64,000 nucleotides of DNA from GCA-2862585 sp965661345 (GTDB taxonomy: Bacteria; Bacteroidota; Bacteroidia; Flavobacteriales; UBA7312), in contig CBFIDK010000004.1 of assembly GCA_965661345.1 (NCBI GenBank), forward strand, positions 69,870-133,869. Reading direction: 5' to 3'. A program made the translations under genes and the position numbers. Positions 16,301 to 24,697 of the stretch are shown here, in pieces; the first letter of the stretch is position 1, and every line of letters starts with the position of its first letter. The notes under the pieces are model-generated. The model made no database searches, was not told the origin of the DNA, and saw only the letters and a list, made by a program, of their open reading frames with translations.

Positions 16301-17029
16301 TTTGGAACAGTTAAAGGTATGTCTGCCTCTTATGATATGAGAAGAAGTGGTAACGTAACCTTGTCAGCGAACTACACCTTACAATTTGCTGATGGTACTG
16401 GTTCTTCGTCTACTTCAGGATTTAGTTTGGTAAACACCGGCCAACCTAACTTGAGAACAACTATTCCTTTAAGCTATGACCAAAGACATGCTTTCAATTT
16501 AAGTATGGATTACAGATATGCTAGTGGTAAAGATTACACAGGTCCTGTTTTATTCAAGAAACAAGTGTTTGCAAATGCAGGTGCTAACTTTGTAGTTATT
16601 GCAGGTTCTGGAACTCCATACTCAAAACAGTCAAACATTACCCAGGAAGGTGCATTTGGTATTAACGACCGTTCTACTCTAGAAGGTAGTATAAATGGAT
16701 CTAGATTACCATGGACAGTTAGAATTAACACTAAAATCAATAAACGATTTACATTAGACGTTGGTCAGCTTGACAATAAACGAAAATTAGGATTTAACGT
16801 TTACTTGCAAGTTCAAAACTTACTCAACACTAAAAATATAAGATCAGTATACCGTGCAACTGGTAACCCAAATGATGATGGCTATCTGTCAGACGCTGCT
16901 GCTCAAACAGATATTGAAGCTCAAAATGATCCTCAATCGTTTAGAGATATGTATGAAATTAAAATTAACAACCCTTCTAATTATAGCTTACCAAGATTAG
17001 CAAGATTAGGAATAGAAATTAACTTTTAG
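13346..17029 (+). CDS. TonB-dependent receptor with CarboxypepD_reg domain
   Basis: A 1227-residue outer-membrane protein. The signal peptide (about 1-22, ending TVLAQ) is followed by a CarboxypepD_reg beta-sandwich (about 24-110, with GEPVPFANVV and SDFDGNYTIKPL), a plug (about 130-235, with GSSLNVRGSRSEATDYYVDG and SAMYGDATGGIISVTSKGP) and a very long barrel ending LARLGIEINF. The barrel is several hundred residues longer than usual and rich in Asp/Glu loops. It starts a three-gene forward unit with a 1369-residue secreted protein (17-base gap) and a PorV-like barrel, so substrate capture or export of the partner protein may be its job rather than nutrient uptake alone. Its substrate cannot be read from the sequence. 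Confidence 0.88.
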   Translation: MFKNFYLLVVGFIFTATTVLAQSGSLEGKITDKNTGEPVPFANVVAKRNGNQVAGVTSDFDGNYTIKPLDPGTYDISVSFVGYGQVTLEGIVVSSNKITFRDVKISEGIDIEEVVIKDEKPLLDADNLGGKTVTSEEIKAMPTRSVASVAATAAGVYQSDEGSSLNVRGSRSEATDYYVDGIKVRGSLALPQSAIEQITVMSSGLSAMYGDATGGIISVTSKGPSNQLFGGAELVSSHLFDDYNYGLVGFSLSGPIYKEIKEDGSKGRAILGYFLAGEGRNIDDNNPSAVGIWKIKDESFAALKENLFVAVPNQQSSSVGLLSNATFLRADDFENVQAKQNTNSSGFSLSGKIDFKPTLKTNLTVGGAVNHTVNNPFVYTYSLLNWENHSEEESNTWRVYSRFTQRFGSQEGDEESASTIKNAFYTISADYTKNDFERRNRNHGDNLFRYGHVGKFNTYKDKFYFFGEDTASGRSGFIHGAFIDTLLTFDGSNSYNPDLAAYTQQYYDLFSENELQSLSFGGSGQRGVIRTFNDLGELGLLNGDGPRSVYSLFYNYGDQFGSYGKQQLEQFSMKATGSADIKDHAIQFGFEYEKRTDRSWFAAPNALWGLGRQLANFHIQELDLANPYIIENGTFDTIYYDRLNNKDAQSRFDWSLREKFNIGEIEYIDLDSFDPDDLSIDMFSADELNENGLVSYYGYDYKGDILSSAASIDDFFKVRVDRDGDGVEDDFARNIGAFEPIYTAGYIQDKFAFDDLIFNIGVRVDRFDANQSVLSDPYCLYQSYTAGSNASLLTSGDYVKPSSVGDDYVVYVNDLDNPTQVVGYRNGEDWYDQNGELIIDPKSIAQATTTGQITPYLVNPEDSIPVFSDYDPETVFSPRISFSFPISDEAQFFAHYDVVTQRPPSGNRIEPIDYLYIQDRVGALINNPNLKAEKTVDFELGFAQTLNLKSSLTLSAFYRELRDMIQIVRTNYSYPVSYLTYGNIDFGTVKGMSASYDMRRSGNVTLSANYTLQFADGTGSSSTSGFSLVNTGQPNLRTTIPLSYDQRHAFNLSMDYRYASGKDYTGPVLFKKQVFANAGANFVVIAGSGTPYSKQSNITQEGAFGINDRSTLEGSINGSRLPWTVRINTKINKRFTLDVGQLDNKRKLGFNVYLQVQNLLNTKNIRSVYRATGNPNDDGYLSDAAAQTDIEAQNDPQSFRDMYEIKINNPSNYSLPRLARLGIEINF

Positions 17030-17046
17030 TCTAAAAAATTATAGAC

Positions 17047-20000
17047 ATGAATAAAATAGTATTAATAGTTTTAGCAGGTATTTCTTCATTAACTTTACTT
17101 GCAAAAGAAAACGTAGGAAACACTTCTACTTCAAACTCACAGTCTAGTTTAGCTAGAGTTGCTTCAGATTGTACGCCATCCCAAGCCAAGACGGATTTGA
17201 ACATCAACAATGTTCGTACGACTATAATGGGAGCTGCCGATATGTGGTGGAACTTAAGTGATGCTAGGTATGAAATCCCTAAAAACAGTAATAAGCATTC
17301 AATGTTTGCCGGTGCATTGTGGATTGCAGGTATTGATGCGGGTGAGCAATTAAAGGCTGCTGCCATGACTTACCGCCAGACGGGTAATGACTTCTGGACG
17401 GGACCTCTTGATCCTTCTGGAGAAATTGACGCACAGACTTGTGACGAATACGACAAGCACTTTGCAGTAACAAGACAAGAAGTTGATGAATTCATTGCAT
17501 GGTTCAACGATAACGATGCTTATCCTGACTATTCTATTCCATTATCTATTCTTAACTGGCCAGGTAATGGGGTTGACGGAGATTACCAATTTTTAGCACC
17601 GTACTATGACGCTAATGACGATGGTGAATACAATGCTAACGACGGTGATTATCCCAAATACGATATTGAAGGAAATTTAGACTGTAATACTGATGACTTA
17701 ATTTACGGTGACCAAACCTTATATTGGGTTTTTAACGACAAAGGAAACATTCACTCTGAAACGGGTGCTGACCCTATTGGTTTAGAAATTAGAGCGCAAG
17801 CTTTTGCTTTTGCTACTAATGATGAAATCAATAACATGACTTTCTACAATTATAAAATTATTAACAGAGCAACCATTCAGTTGAAAGACGCCTATTTCGG
17901 ACAATGGGTAGACCCAGATTTAGGTAAATACGATGACGACTACGTTGGTTGTGATGTAGCTCGAGGGTTCGGATACTGCTACAATGGTGATGATGTTGAT
18001 GAGGGTGCTACAGGTTATGGGGCAACTCCTCCTGCTATTGGTGTTGACTTTTTTCAAGGGCCACTAGCGGACTTGAATGATGGCATTGATAATGACCGTG
18101 ACAGTATTATTGACGAACCAGGTGAGCAAGCCATCATGTCGCGTTTTGTGTACTATAACAATGACTTTACAAACCAAGGTAACCCTGAAAACGGACAGCA
18201 TATCTACAATTATCTAATCGGTAAGTGGAAAAATGGTCTTGAAATTACATACGGAGGAGATGGTGTTAACGGATCTACTCCAGCAAAATTCATGTTCCCT
18301 GGTGATACTGATCCATACGGATGGGGTACTGACGGTATAATCACTTCAGATTCATGGGATTCTCCTGATGGTTGGACTGAAAAAACTGAAGGTAATACTC
18401 CTGCAGATAGACGATTTGTTCAGTCTGCTGGACCATTTACGCTTGAACCGGGTGCTGTAAATAGAATTACAACTGGTGTAGTTTGGGCTAGAGCTACCTC
18501 TGGAGATAACTTAGCATCGGTTGATTTAATTAGACTTGCAGATGATAAGGCACAAGCATTGTTTGATAACTGCTTCAAAGTATTGAATGGCCCAGATGCA
18601 CCAGACATTGAGATTGTTGAGCTAGACAGAGAGTTAGTACTTAATTTATCTAATGGACCTACTTCAAATAATTTCTTAGAAAGTTATATTGAGTTTGACC
18701 CATTAATTATATCTCCAGAAGGTGAAACATGGGATCCATTCTACAGGTTCCAAGGATACCAATTGTATCAGTTAAGTTCAGCTTCAGTTAGTGTTACTGA
18801 CCTAGATAATCCTGATTTAGCGCGATTAGTATTCCAATCTGATATTAAAGATTCAGTAGAAAATCTTGTTAACTACAACTTTGATGTTTCTATTGGTGCC
18901 AACGTGCCTAGCCTAGAAGTATCTGGATCGAATCTTGGTATTACAAATTCAATTCAAATTACTGAAGACCAATTTGCTACTGGTAATAAAGACCTTGTAA
19001 ACAACCAGACTTATTATTTTATGGGTGTTGCTTACGGCTATAATAATTACAAGGATTATGATCCAACAAGTATAAATAACTTAGACGGACAGCAAAAACC
19101 TTACAAGGCTGGTCGTAAAAACATTAAGGTATATTCTGCTATTCCTCACAAACCTTTTACTACTGTATTGAATGCAGAGGTTGGCGATGGAATCGAAGTT
19201 ACTAAGATCTATGGTGCTGGTAACGGAGGTTTTGAACTTCAATTAACTGAAGAAACAGAAAACGAGATTTTAAGCTCATCAAATCATATTTCTGAAGAGC
19301 CGATGTATGAGGCTAATTTAGGTCCAGTTGATTTAAAAGTCATTGACCCTCGATACTTAACTCAATCTGATTTTGCGTTAAAAATGTATGGAGAGGTGTA
19401 CAATGCCTCTATTTCAGATCCAAGACATATCGTTTTAAACGAGGCTAGATCTAAATGGGAATTGGTGAATTTAACGACTTCAGAAAGTGTTGTTTCAGAT
19501 GCCAACATTAGTTATGGTAATCAGCAATTATTCTCAAACTTTGGATTTTCTGTTGAGGTAGAGCAAAAAAATCCTTCAGCTTGGGACTATGAAAGTAATA
19601 CTGCTGATTACGAAGAAAATAATGGTTTTATCTCGTCTTCAATTGAATTTGCAGATGAGTATAACCCATGGCTAACGGGTGTTCGTGATGTCGATGAAGA
19701 AGATGGAGAAACATCACTAACCAATACGTATTTATGGGGTAGAAACTGGATTCATGCTGGATCATTTGCAACAGCAGGAACCAATGTATTTAATGATATT
19801 GAAGGTGATCCTGATGGAGTTTTTGAAGATGTTGTTAATGGTACTTGGGCGCCGTACCGATTAGTGTCTTACTACAAAGATGGTCCTGGCTATGATAATA
19901 CTTCTGATTTTGATGACTCTCATCCTCAATCACAAACTGGTAATAGATTACGTGCTTTACAAAGTGTTAAGGTAGTCTTTACTAGCGATAAATCTAAATG

Positions 20001-21156
20001 GTCTAGATGTGTGGTTTTAGAATCGCAAGATGATCCTTTGTTTTCAGAAGGAGGAGTTGCCAAGTTGGATTTAAGAGCAGGAGAATCTGTTAACAAAGAA
20101 GGTATTTCTGATGGTACAGGAACTGGTATGGGATGGTTCCCTGGTTATGCCATTAATAAAGAAACTGGTGAACGTTTGAATATTATGTTTGCTGAGGATT
20201 CGTGGTTGTCATCTGACAATGGTAACGACATGATTTGGAATCCAACTTCTAGAGTTCAAACTCAAGTGCCAACTTGGGCAAATGGAAGTTATTTCTTAGG
20301 AGGTAAGCATTTCGTTTACGTACATTCTTCAGTATATGACGAGTGCGAAGAAGCCGCAATTGCTTTAACTTCAAACGTTAACACCAAGCGACAATTCTTC
20401 CAAAATATGATGTGGGTTACTGTTCCTTTATTGAGCGAAGGATACGATTTATTATCATCTGATGTATCTGTTAACATTGATGTTTCAAGAGAATACAGAG
20501 AATTGAATGATGTAGACGAAACAGTTTATACAGACAATTTTTCAATTTCTACAACTGCTACTTCATTAAAAGAGTATTTAAGTAATTATGATCAATTGTA
20601 TGCTTACGAAATCACGTCAATTTCTGCTTCTGATTCAGTAAAAGTAAATGACGAATGGAGGCAATCTAACGCTCTTGGTGACATTTATTATGTCGATAAA
20701 GTAAGTGGTGGTACTCAGTCCACTCCTGTTACTTTGAATGTGAGTTACAAGAAAGTAAACTATCCAAATTATCGTTTCTCAACTACTGGTATAGCACCAA
20801 CGATTTTGACGGATGAAAGTCAAGTAGACTCAGTAATGGATTTAATAAATGTAGTACCTAATCCATATTATGCTTACTCTACTTATGAGGGAACTCAACT
20901 TGATTCAAGAGTTCGATTAACTAATTTACCTGGACAATGTGTAATATCTATCTACAGTTTAGATGGTTCCTTGGTAAAAAAGCTAAATAAAGATAGTGAA
21001 GGCTCAGCAATTATTGATTGGGACTTGAAGAATCAAAAAGGTATTCCTATTTCGAGTGGAGCATACATCATTAATGTAAGTGTTCCTAGCTTAGGTAAAG
21101 AAAAGAATTTAAAATGGTTTGGTGTATTACGTCCAGTTGACCTAGACACCTTTTAA
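17047..21156 (+). CDS. Giant secreted protein with acidic calcium-binding-like motifs and FlgD-like C-terminal domain
   Basis: A 1369-residue exported protein with a signal peptide (about 1-19, LTLLAKE). The N-terminal third is full of D/N-rich loops such as DANDDGEYNANDGDYP and LNDGIDNDRDSIIDEPGE that resemble Ca2+-binding turns. The last 90 residues (from VPNPYYAYSTYEGT) resemble the FlgD-Ig-like / T9SS C-terminal domain, with ISIYSLDGSLVKKL and PISSGAYIINV. I do not recognise an enzymatic domain. Position between a TonB receptor and a PorV-like protein (12-base gap to the latter) suggests a T9SS cargo held at the surface. Similar three-gene sets occur in other Bacteroidota, but the function of the large protein is unknown to me. 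Confidence 0.72.
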   Translation: MNKIVLIVLAGISSLTLLAKENVGNTSTSNSQSSLARVASDCTPSQAKTDLNINNVRTTIMGAADMWWNLSDARYEIPKNSNKHSMFAGALWIAGIDAGEQLKAAAMTYRQTGNDFWTGPLDPSGEIDAQTCDEYDKHFAVTRQEVDEFIAWFNDNDAYPDYSIPLSILNWPGNGVDGDYQFLAPYYDANDDGEYNANDGDYPKYDIEGNLDCNTDDLIYGDQTLYWVFNDKGNIHSETGADPIGLEIRAQAFAFATNDEINNMTFYNYKIINRATIQLKDAYFGQWVDPDLGKYDDDYVGCDVARGFGYCYNGDDVDEGATGYGATPPAIGVDFFQGPLADLNDGIDNDRDSIIDEPGEQAIMSRFVYYNNDFTNQGNPENGQHIYNYLIGKWKNGLEITYGGDGVNGSTPAKFMFPGDTDPYGWGTDGIITSDSWDSPDGWTEKTEGNTPADRRFVQSAGPFTLEPGAVNRITTGVVWARATSGDNLASVDLIRLADDKAQALFDNCFKVLNGPDAPDIEIVELDRELVLNLSNGPTSNNFLESYIEFDPLIISPEGETWDPFYRFQGYQLYQLSSASVSVTDLDNPDLARLVFQSDIKDSVENLVNYNFDVSIGANVPSLEVSGSNLGITNSIQITEDQFATGNKDLVNNQTYYFMGVAYGYNNYKDYDPTSINNLDGQQKPYKAGRKNIKVYSAIPHKPFTTVLNAEVGDGIEVTKIYGAGNGGFELQLTEETENEILSSSNHISEEPMYEANLGPVDLKVIDPRYLTQSDFALKMYGEVYNASISDPRHIVLNEARSKWELVNLTTSESVVSDANISYGNQQLFSNFGFSVEVEQKNPSAWDYESNTADYEENNGFISSSIEFADEYNPWLTGVRDVDEEDGETSLTNTYLWGRNWIHAGSFATAGTNVFNDIEGDPDGVFEDVVNGTWAPYRLVSYYKDGPGYDNTSDFDDSHPQSQTGNRLRALQSVKVVFTSDKSKWSRCVVLESQDDPLFSEGGVAKLDLRAGESVNKEGISDGTGTGMGWFPGYAINKETGERLNIMFAEDSWLSSDNGNDMIWNPTSRVQTQVPTWANGSYFLGGKHFVYVHSSVYDECEEAAIALTSNVNTKRQFFQNMMWVTVPLLSEGYDLLSSDVSVNIDVSREYRELNDVDETVYTDNFSISTTATSLKEYLSNYDQLYAYEITSISASDSVKVNDEWRQSNALGDIYYVDKVSGGTQSTPVTLNVSYKKVNYPNYRFSTTGIAPTILTDESQVDSVMDLINVVPNPYYAYSTYEGTQLDSRVRLTNLPGQCVISIYSLDGSLVKKLNKDSEGSAIIDWDLKNQKGIPISSGAYIINVSVPSLGKEKNLKWFGVLRPVDLDTF

Positions 21157-21168
21157 TATTTATACTGT

Positions 21169-22206
21169 ATGAAAATGATACAATCGCTTAAACATTTTGG
21201 GATTATACTATTTGCATGTTTTTTAACGACAAACTTATCCGCGGGTAACCCTGACCGTGTGGGCTCTGCAGGTGCAAGTCAGTTGTTAATTAATCCTTGG
21301 GCAAGGTCTTCTGGTTGGGGAGGTGCTAATATCGCTTCAGTAAATGGATTAGAATCAATCTATGGTAACGTAGCTGGTTTAGCCTTTACTGAAAAGACTG
21401 AGTTGATTTTTTCCAGAACTTCTTGGATAGCTGATATTCCTATTAACTCATTTGGTTTTTCACAACGTTTGAATGAAACTTCAGTCTTGGCTTTAGCAAT
21501 TACTTCTATTTCCATTGCAGATATTGATAGAACTACGGAATTACTACCTGACGGTGGTTTGGGAACATATTCCATTTCAAATACAAATATTAATCTTGCG
21601 TATTCAAAAGCATTCTCTAACAGTATTTTCGGAGGTTTTGTTTTCAAATCTATAGTTGAAGGTACTTCAGAAGTTACGGCAGGCGGTATTGCTCTAGATG
21701 CAGGTATCCAATACGTTACAGGAAATAATGAGCATATCAAATTTGGTATTGCTTTGAAAAATGTTGGACCAACAATGGTGTTTGATGGCGATGGAATTTC
21801 ATTCAGAGGAAATGCGCCAGACAGTGAGTATTCTATGACGCTTGAACAGCGTACAGATGCATTTGAATTACCATCATTATTAAATATTGGACTATCTTAT
21901 GATTTGCAGTTATTGCCTGAAAATCACAGATTAACTACAGCAGGTACATTTACCTCTAATTCATTCAAGAACGATCAATATAGATTAGGACTTGAGTATT
22001 CATTCAAAGAATTAGTAATGATAAGAGGTGGCTATGTATATGAAAATGAAATCGCTGATGGTAGTGTTGACTTAACCGGTCTAACAGCAGGTTTTACAGT
22101 TGAATTGCCTTTATCTGGCGAAACAACTTTTGGTATCGATTATTCAATGAGACCATCTGAACACTTTGGTTTATTAAATACCATAGGCGTTCGTATAGAC
22201 CTATAA
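21169..22206 (+). CDS. PorV/PorQ-family outer-membrane barrel protein
   Basis: A 345-residue protein with a signal peptide (about 1-25, ending TTNLSAG) and the family opening GSAGASQLLINPWARSSG, then ANIASVNGLESIYGNVAGLAF, followed by alternating beta strands to the C-terminus (NTIGVRIDL). This is the FadL-like PorV/PorQ family of T9SS barrels; PorV shuttles T9SS cargo to the attachment complex. It is the third gene of the TonB/giant-protein unit, so it is more likely a dedicated paralogue than the housekeeping PorV (usually about 390 residues, next to porU). A terminator follows. Confidence 0.82.
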   Translation: MKMIQSLKHFGIILFACFLTTNLSAGNPDRVGSAGASQLLINPWARSSGWGGANIASVNGLESIYGNVAGLAFTEKTELIFSRTSWIADIPINSFGFSQRLNETSVLALAITSISIADIDRTTELLPDGGLGTYSISNTNINLAYSKAFSNSIFGGFVFKSIVEGTSEVTAGGIALDAGIQYVTGNNEHIKFGIALKNVGPTMVFDGDGISFRGNAPDSEYSMTLEQRTDAFELPSLLNIGLSYDLQLLPENHRLTTAGTFTSNSFKNDQYRLGLEYSFKELVMIRGGYVYENEIADGSVDLTGLTAGFTVELPLSGETTFGIDYSMRPSEHFGLLNTIGVRIDL

Positions 22207-22233
22207 AGAAAATAAATTTTATAATTTAGTAAG

Positions 22234-22262
22234 AAGAGAAGGCTTTTAAAGTCTTCTCTTTT
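22234..22262 (+). terminator. Terminator after the PorV-like gene
   Basis: A stem of up to 13 bp with one G-T pair (AAGAGAAGGCTTT with AAAGTCTTCTCTT) followed by TTTT, 28 bases past the stop and before greA. Confidence 0.75.
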
Positions 22263-22285
22263 GACTTTTTTAATTACATATAATT

Positions 22286-22759
22286 ATGTCAGATATTGTA
22301 TATTATACAGAAGAAGGGTTGGAGAAACTAAGAAAAGAATTAGATTATCTTAAGACAACCGAACGAAGTAATATTGCTCGACAAATATCAGAAGCAAGAG
22401 ATAAAGGAGATTTATCTGAAAATGCCGAATATGATGCTGCTAAAGAGGCTCAAGGCCTTCTGGAAGCAAAAATTGCAAAGATGGAATCGGATTTTTCTAA
22501 GGCTAGAATTTTAGATGAATCCCAAATTGACACCTCTAAGGTGCTTATCATGTCAAAGGTAACCATCAAAAATGTTTTAAACTCCATGACGATGACTTAT
22601 GTTATTGTTCCTGAAAGTGAAGCAGATTTAAAAGCAAAGAAAATATCCATCAGTTCACCTATTGCTAAAGGCTTATTAGGCAAAGAAGTAGGTGATATTG
22701 CGGAAATTCAAGTTCCAAACGGATTAATGAAATTTGAAATAATAGAAATATCTAGATAG
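22286..22759 (+). CDS. greA: Transcription elongation factor GreA
   Basis: Stimulates RNA cleavage by backtracked RNA polymerase. The 157-residue protein has the N-terminal coiled coil with the tip GDLSENAEYD (41-50), including the catalytic acidic pair D42 and E45, and the C-terminal FKBP-like domain (ISISSPIAKGLLGKEVGD). Full family length. Its TAG stop shares its G with the GTG start of the following HIT gene, so the two are coupled. Confidence 0.97.
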   Translation: MSDIVYYTEEGLEKLRKELDYLKTTERSNIARQISEARDKGDLSENAEYDAAKEAQGLLEAKIAKMESDFSKARILDESQIDTSKVLIMSKVTIKNVLNSMTMTYVIVPESEADLKAKKISISSPIAKGLLGKEVGDIAEIQVPNGLMKFEIIEISR

Positions 22760-23157
22760 TGTCTACTATATTTTCTAAAATAATTAGTGGAGAGATACCC
22801 TCGTACAAAGTTGCAGAGGATGAACATTTTCTTGCTTTTTTGGATATATTTCCATTATCAAAAGGGCATACTCTTGTTATTCCGAAAGTCGAAACGGACT
22901 ATATTTTTGATATTGAAAGTGAGCAATACGCTAACCTTTGGAAGTTTGCTCAAAAGATAGCAAAGGCACAAAAAAAAGTTGTTGATTGCGAGCGAATCGG
23001 AGTTGCAGTAATTGGTTTAGAAGTAGCTCATGCTCATATTCACTTAATTCCAATTAATGGAGTTGAGGATATTAATTTTTCAAGAGAAAAAATGACCTTC
23101 ACGAAAAGTGAGTTTGAAGAAGTAGCAAAATCTATTTCTGAAAAAGTTCTACTTTAA
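22759..23157 (+). CDS. HIT family nucleotide hydrolase
   Basis: A 132-residue histidine-triad protein with the active-site HAHIH at residues 91-95 followed by LIPI, and the family N-terminus IFSKIISGEIPSYKV. These proteins hydrolyse nucleoside phosphoramidates and similar nucleotide conjugates. The start is GTG at 22759, which overlaps the greA stop by one base and yields MSTIFSKII, the standard N-terminus. The greA-HIT pairing is a common Bacteroidota order. The 3' end overlaps the convergent ruvC by 9 bases. Confidence 0.93.
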   Translation: MSTIFSKIISGEIPSYKVAEDEHFLAFLDIFPLSKGHTLVIPKVETDYIFDIESEQYANLWKFAQKIAKAQKKVVDCERIGVAVIGLEVAHAHIHLIPINGVEDINFSREKMTFTKSEFEEVAKSISEKVLL

Positions 23158-23706
23158 CCGTCCTGGATTGTCCTTTAGGAATGAAGACCAATTAGTATAA
23201 GATTTCCCCTGACTGATTTTATCGTTTTGAAAATAATGACAGACGGCAGCCGCTAAGCCATCGGAAGCATCCAAGTGCTTAGGCATTTCTTTAATCTTTA
23301 GTAAACTCTTTAGCATGGCGGCTACTTGCTCTTTTGAGGCTGTTCCTTGCCCAGTTATTGACATCTTAATTTTTTTAGGTGCGTACTCGTAGATAGGAAT
23401 ATTTCTATACAATCCTGCTGCCATAGCTACACCCTGTGCACGTCCTAATTTTAACATTGATTGTACATTTTTGCCAAAGAAAGGTGCTTCCAAAGCCATC
23501 TCATCCGCATTGTACTCATCTATTAACACTAAAGTTCGCTCAAATATTCGCTTTAACTTATCAGCATGACTGCCTAATTTTGATAAGTGTATTACTCCCA
23601 TTGTCAGCATTTCCATTTGATTGCCTTTAATATGAATAAGTCCATACCCCATAATTGTAGTACCAGGGTCAATACCTAAAATAATTCGGTCAGTTTTACT
23701 TTTCAA
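23149..23706 (-). CDS. ruvC: Holliday junction endonuclease RuvC
   Basis: Resolves Holliday junctions together with RuvAB. The four catalytic acids are all present when the protein is numbered from the TTG at 23706: D13 (GIDPGTT), E73 (ALEAPFF), and D146 and D149 (HLDASDG). That start gives 185 residues, the usual family length. The longer frame from 23739 adds 11 residues and would overlap the start of the divergent membrane protein gene. The 3' end overlaps the HIT gene by 9 bases. Confidence 0.95.
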   Translation of the reverse strand: MKSKTDRIILGIDPGTTIMGYGLIHIKGNQMEMLTMGVIHLSKLGSHADKLKRIFERTLVLIDEYNADEMALEAPFFGKNVQSMLKLGRAQGVAMAAGLYRNIPIYEYAPKKIKMSITGQGTASKEQVAAMLKSLLKIKEMPKHLDASDGLAAAVCHYFQNDKISQGKSYTNWSSFLKDNPGRLK

Positions 23707-23725
23707 TTTTGTAATATTGTTGAAT

Positions 23726-24697
23726 ATGCAAAGTAGCAAAAAAATTAGTGTGTTGATTAAACTTTTAGTAGTTGGTTTAGCCTTTTGGTTTTTATATCAA
23801 AAGGTTTTCGCTAATGAGAGTTACTTAGATATAAAAGAGCAGTTTTTATATATTTTGAATAAAGACAGTTACTTTAATTTAATTGTAGTCGTCCTTTTAA
23901 TGCTCTTTAATTGGTCCATAGATGCATTAAAGTGGCAGTTTCTTATTGTTAAATTAGAAAAAGTTAGTTTTTGGTTATCCTTAAAAGCTGTTTTTTTAGG
24001 AATTACGGTTTCCATGTTTACGCCAAACAGAATAGGAGAGTTTGGAGGCAGAGTTTTGTGCTTAAGTTACGCTAATAGAATCAAGGCTATTTTAGTTACC
24101 ATCTTTGGAAATCTTACTCAACTTGTAGCAACAATAATTTTTGGATTATTAGCCCTAACGTATTTTACACAATCTTACACCTTGCCAGTGTTTACAGAAG
24201 TTTTTGAAAATTCAATTCTAATTTTCGGACTGTCAGTGCTTATTATTTGTTTATTGTTTTACGTGTTATTAAATATTTCCAAACTGTCGGTGATACTTTC
24301 TAAATGGAAGTTTTTTAAAAAATATGAGGATTATTGGTCGGTCTTTTCTGAATATTCAAAATCGGAAATACTAATTGTATTGTTGGCGAGTATGTCTCGC
24401 TATTTGGTTTACTCCTTTCAATTTTATTTGCTGATTAAATTTGTGAACATAGACGTTACATTCTTACAGTCTTTGACCATGAGTGCATTAACTTTTTTGA
24501 GTATGTCTGTAATACCCACAATAGCCTTAACTGAAATTGGCGTGAGAGGTTCTGTGGCTATATATTTCTTTGGATTTCTTTCAGAAAATGTGATTGGTAT
24601 TATTACCGCGGCCTTCACTTTATGGATAATCAATTTAGTTATTCCAGCAATTATTGGAACTTTCTTTGTTTACCAGCTCAAATTCTTTAGAAAATGA
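23726..24697 (+). CDS. Lysylphosphatidylglycerol synthase TM-region / UPF0104 family membrane protein
   Basis: A 323-residue integral membrane protein with about eight hydrophobic segments, including FWFLYQKVF near the N-terminus and TPNRIGEFGGRVLCL in the first third, the conserved P-N-R-x-G-E region of this family, and VIPTIALTEIGVRG in the last third. The family covers the flippase half of MprF and stand-alone proteins associated with glycolipid or polyprenyl-linked sugar export. I chose ATG 23726 over two upstream TTG codons. Its stop overlaps the next gene start as ATGA, so it works with the following glycosyltransferase, perhaps in a membrane glycolipid pathway. Confidence 0.85.
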   Translation: MQSSKKISVLIKLLVVGLAFWFLYQKVFANESYLDIKEQFLYILNKDSYFNLIVVVLLMLFNWSIDALKWQFLIVKLEKVSFWLSLKAVFLGITVSMFTPNRIGEFGGRVLCLSYANRIKAILVTIFGNLTQLVATIIFGLLALTYFTQSYTLPVFTEVFENSILIFGLSVLIICLLFYVLLNISKLSVILSKWKFFKKYEDYWSVFSEYSKSEILIVLLASMSRYLVYSFQFYLLIKFVNIDVTFLQSLTMSALTFLSMSVIPTIALTEIGVRGSVAIYFFGFLSENVIGIITAAFTLWIINLVIPAIIGTFFVYQLKFFRK

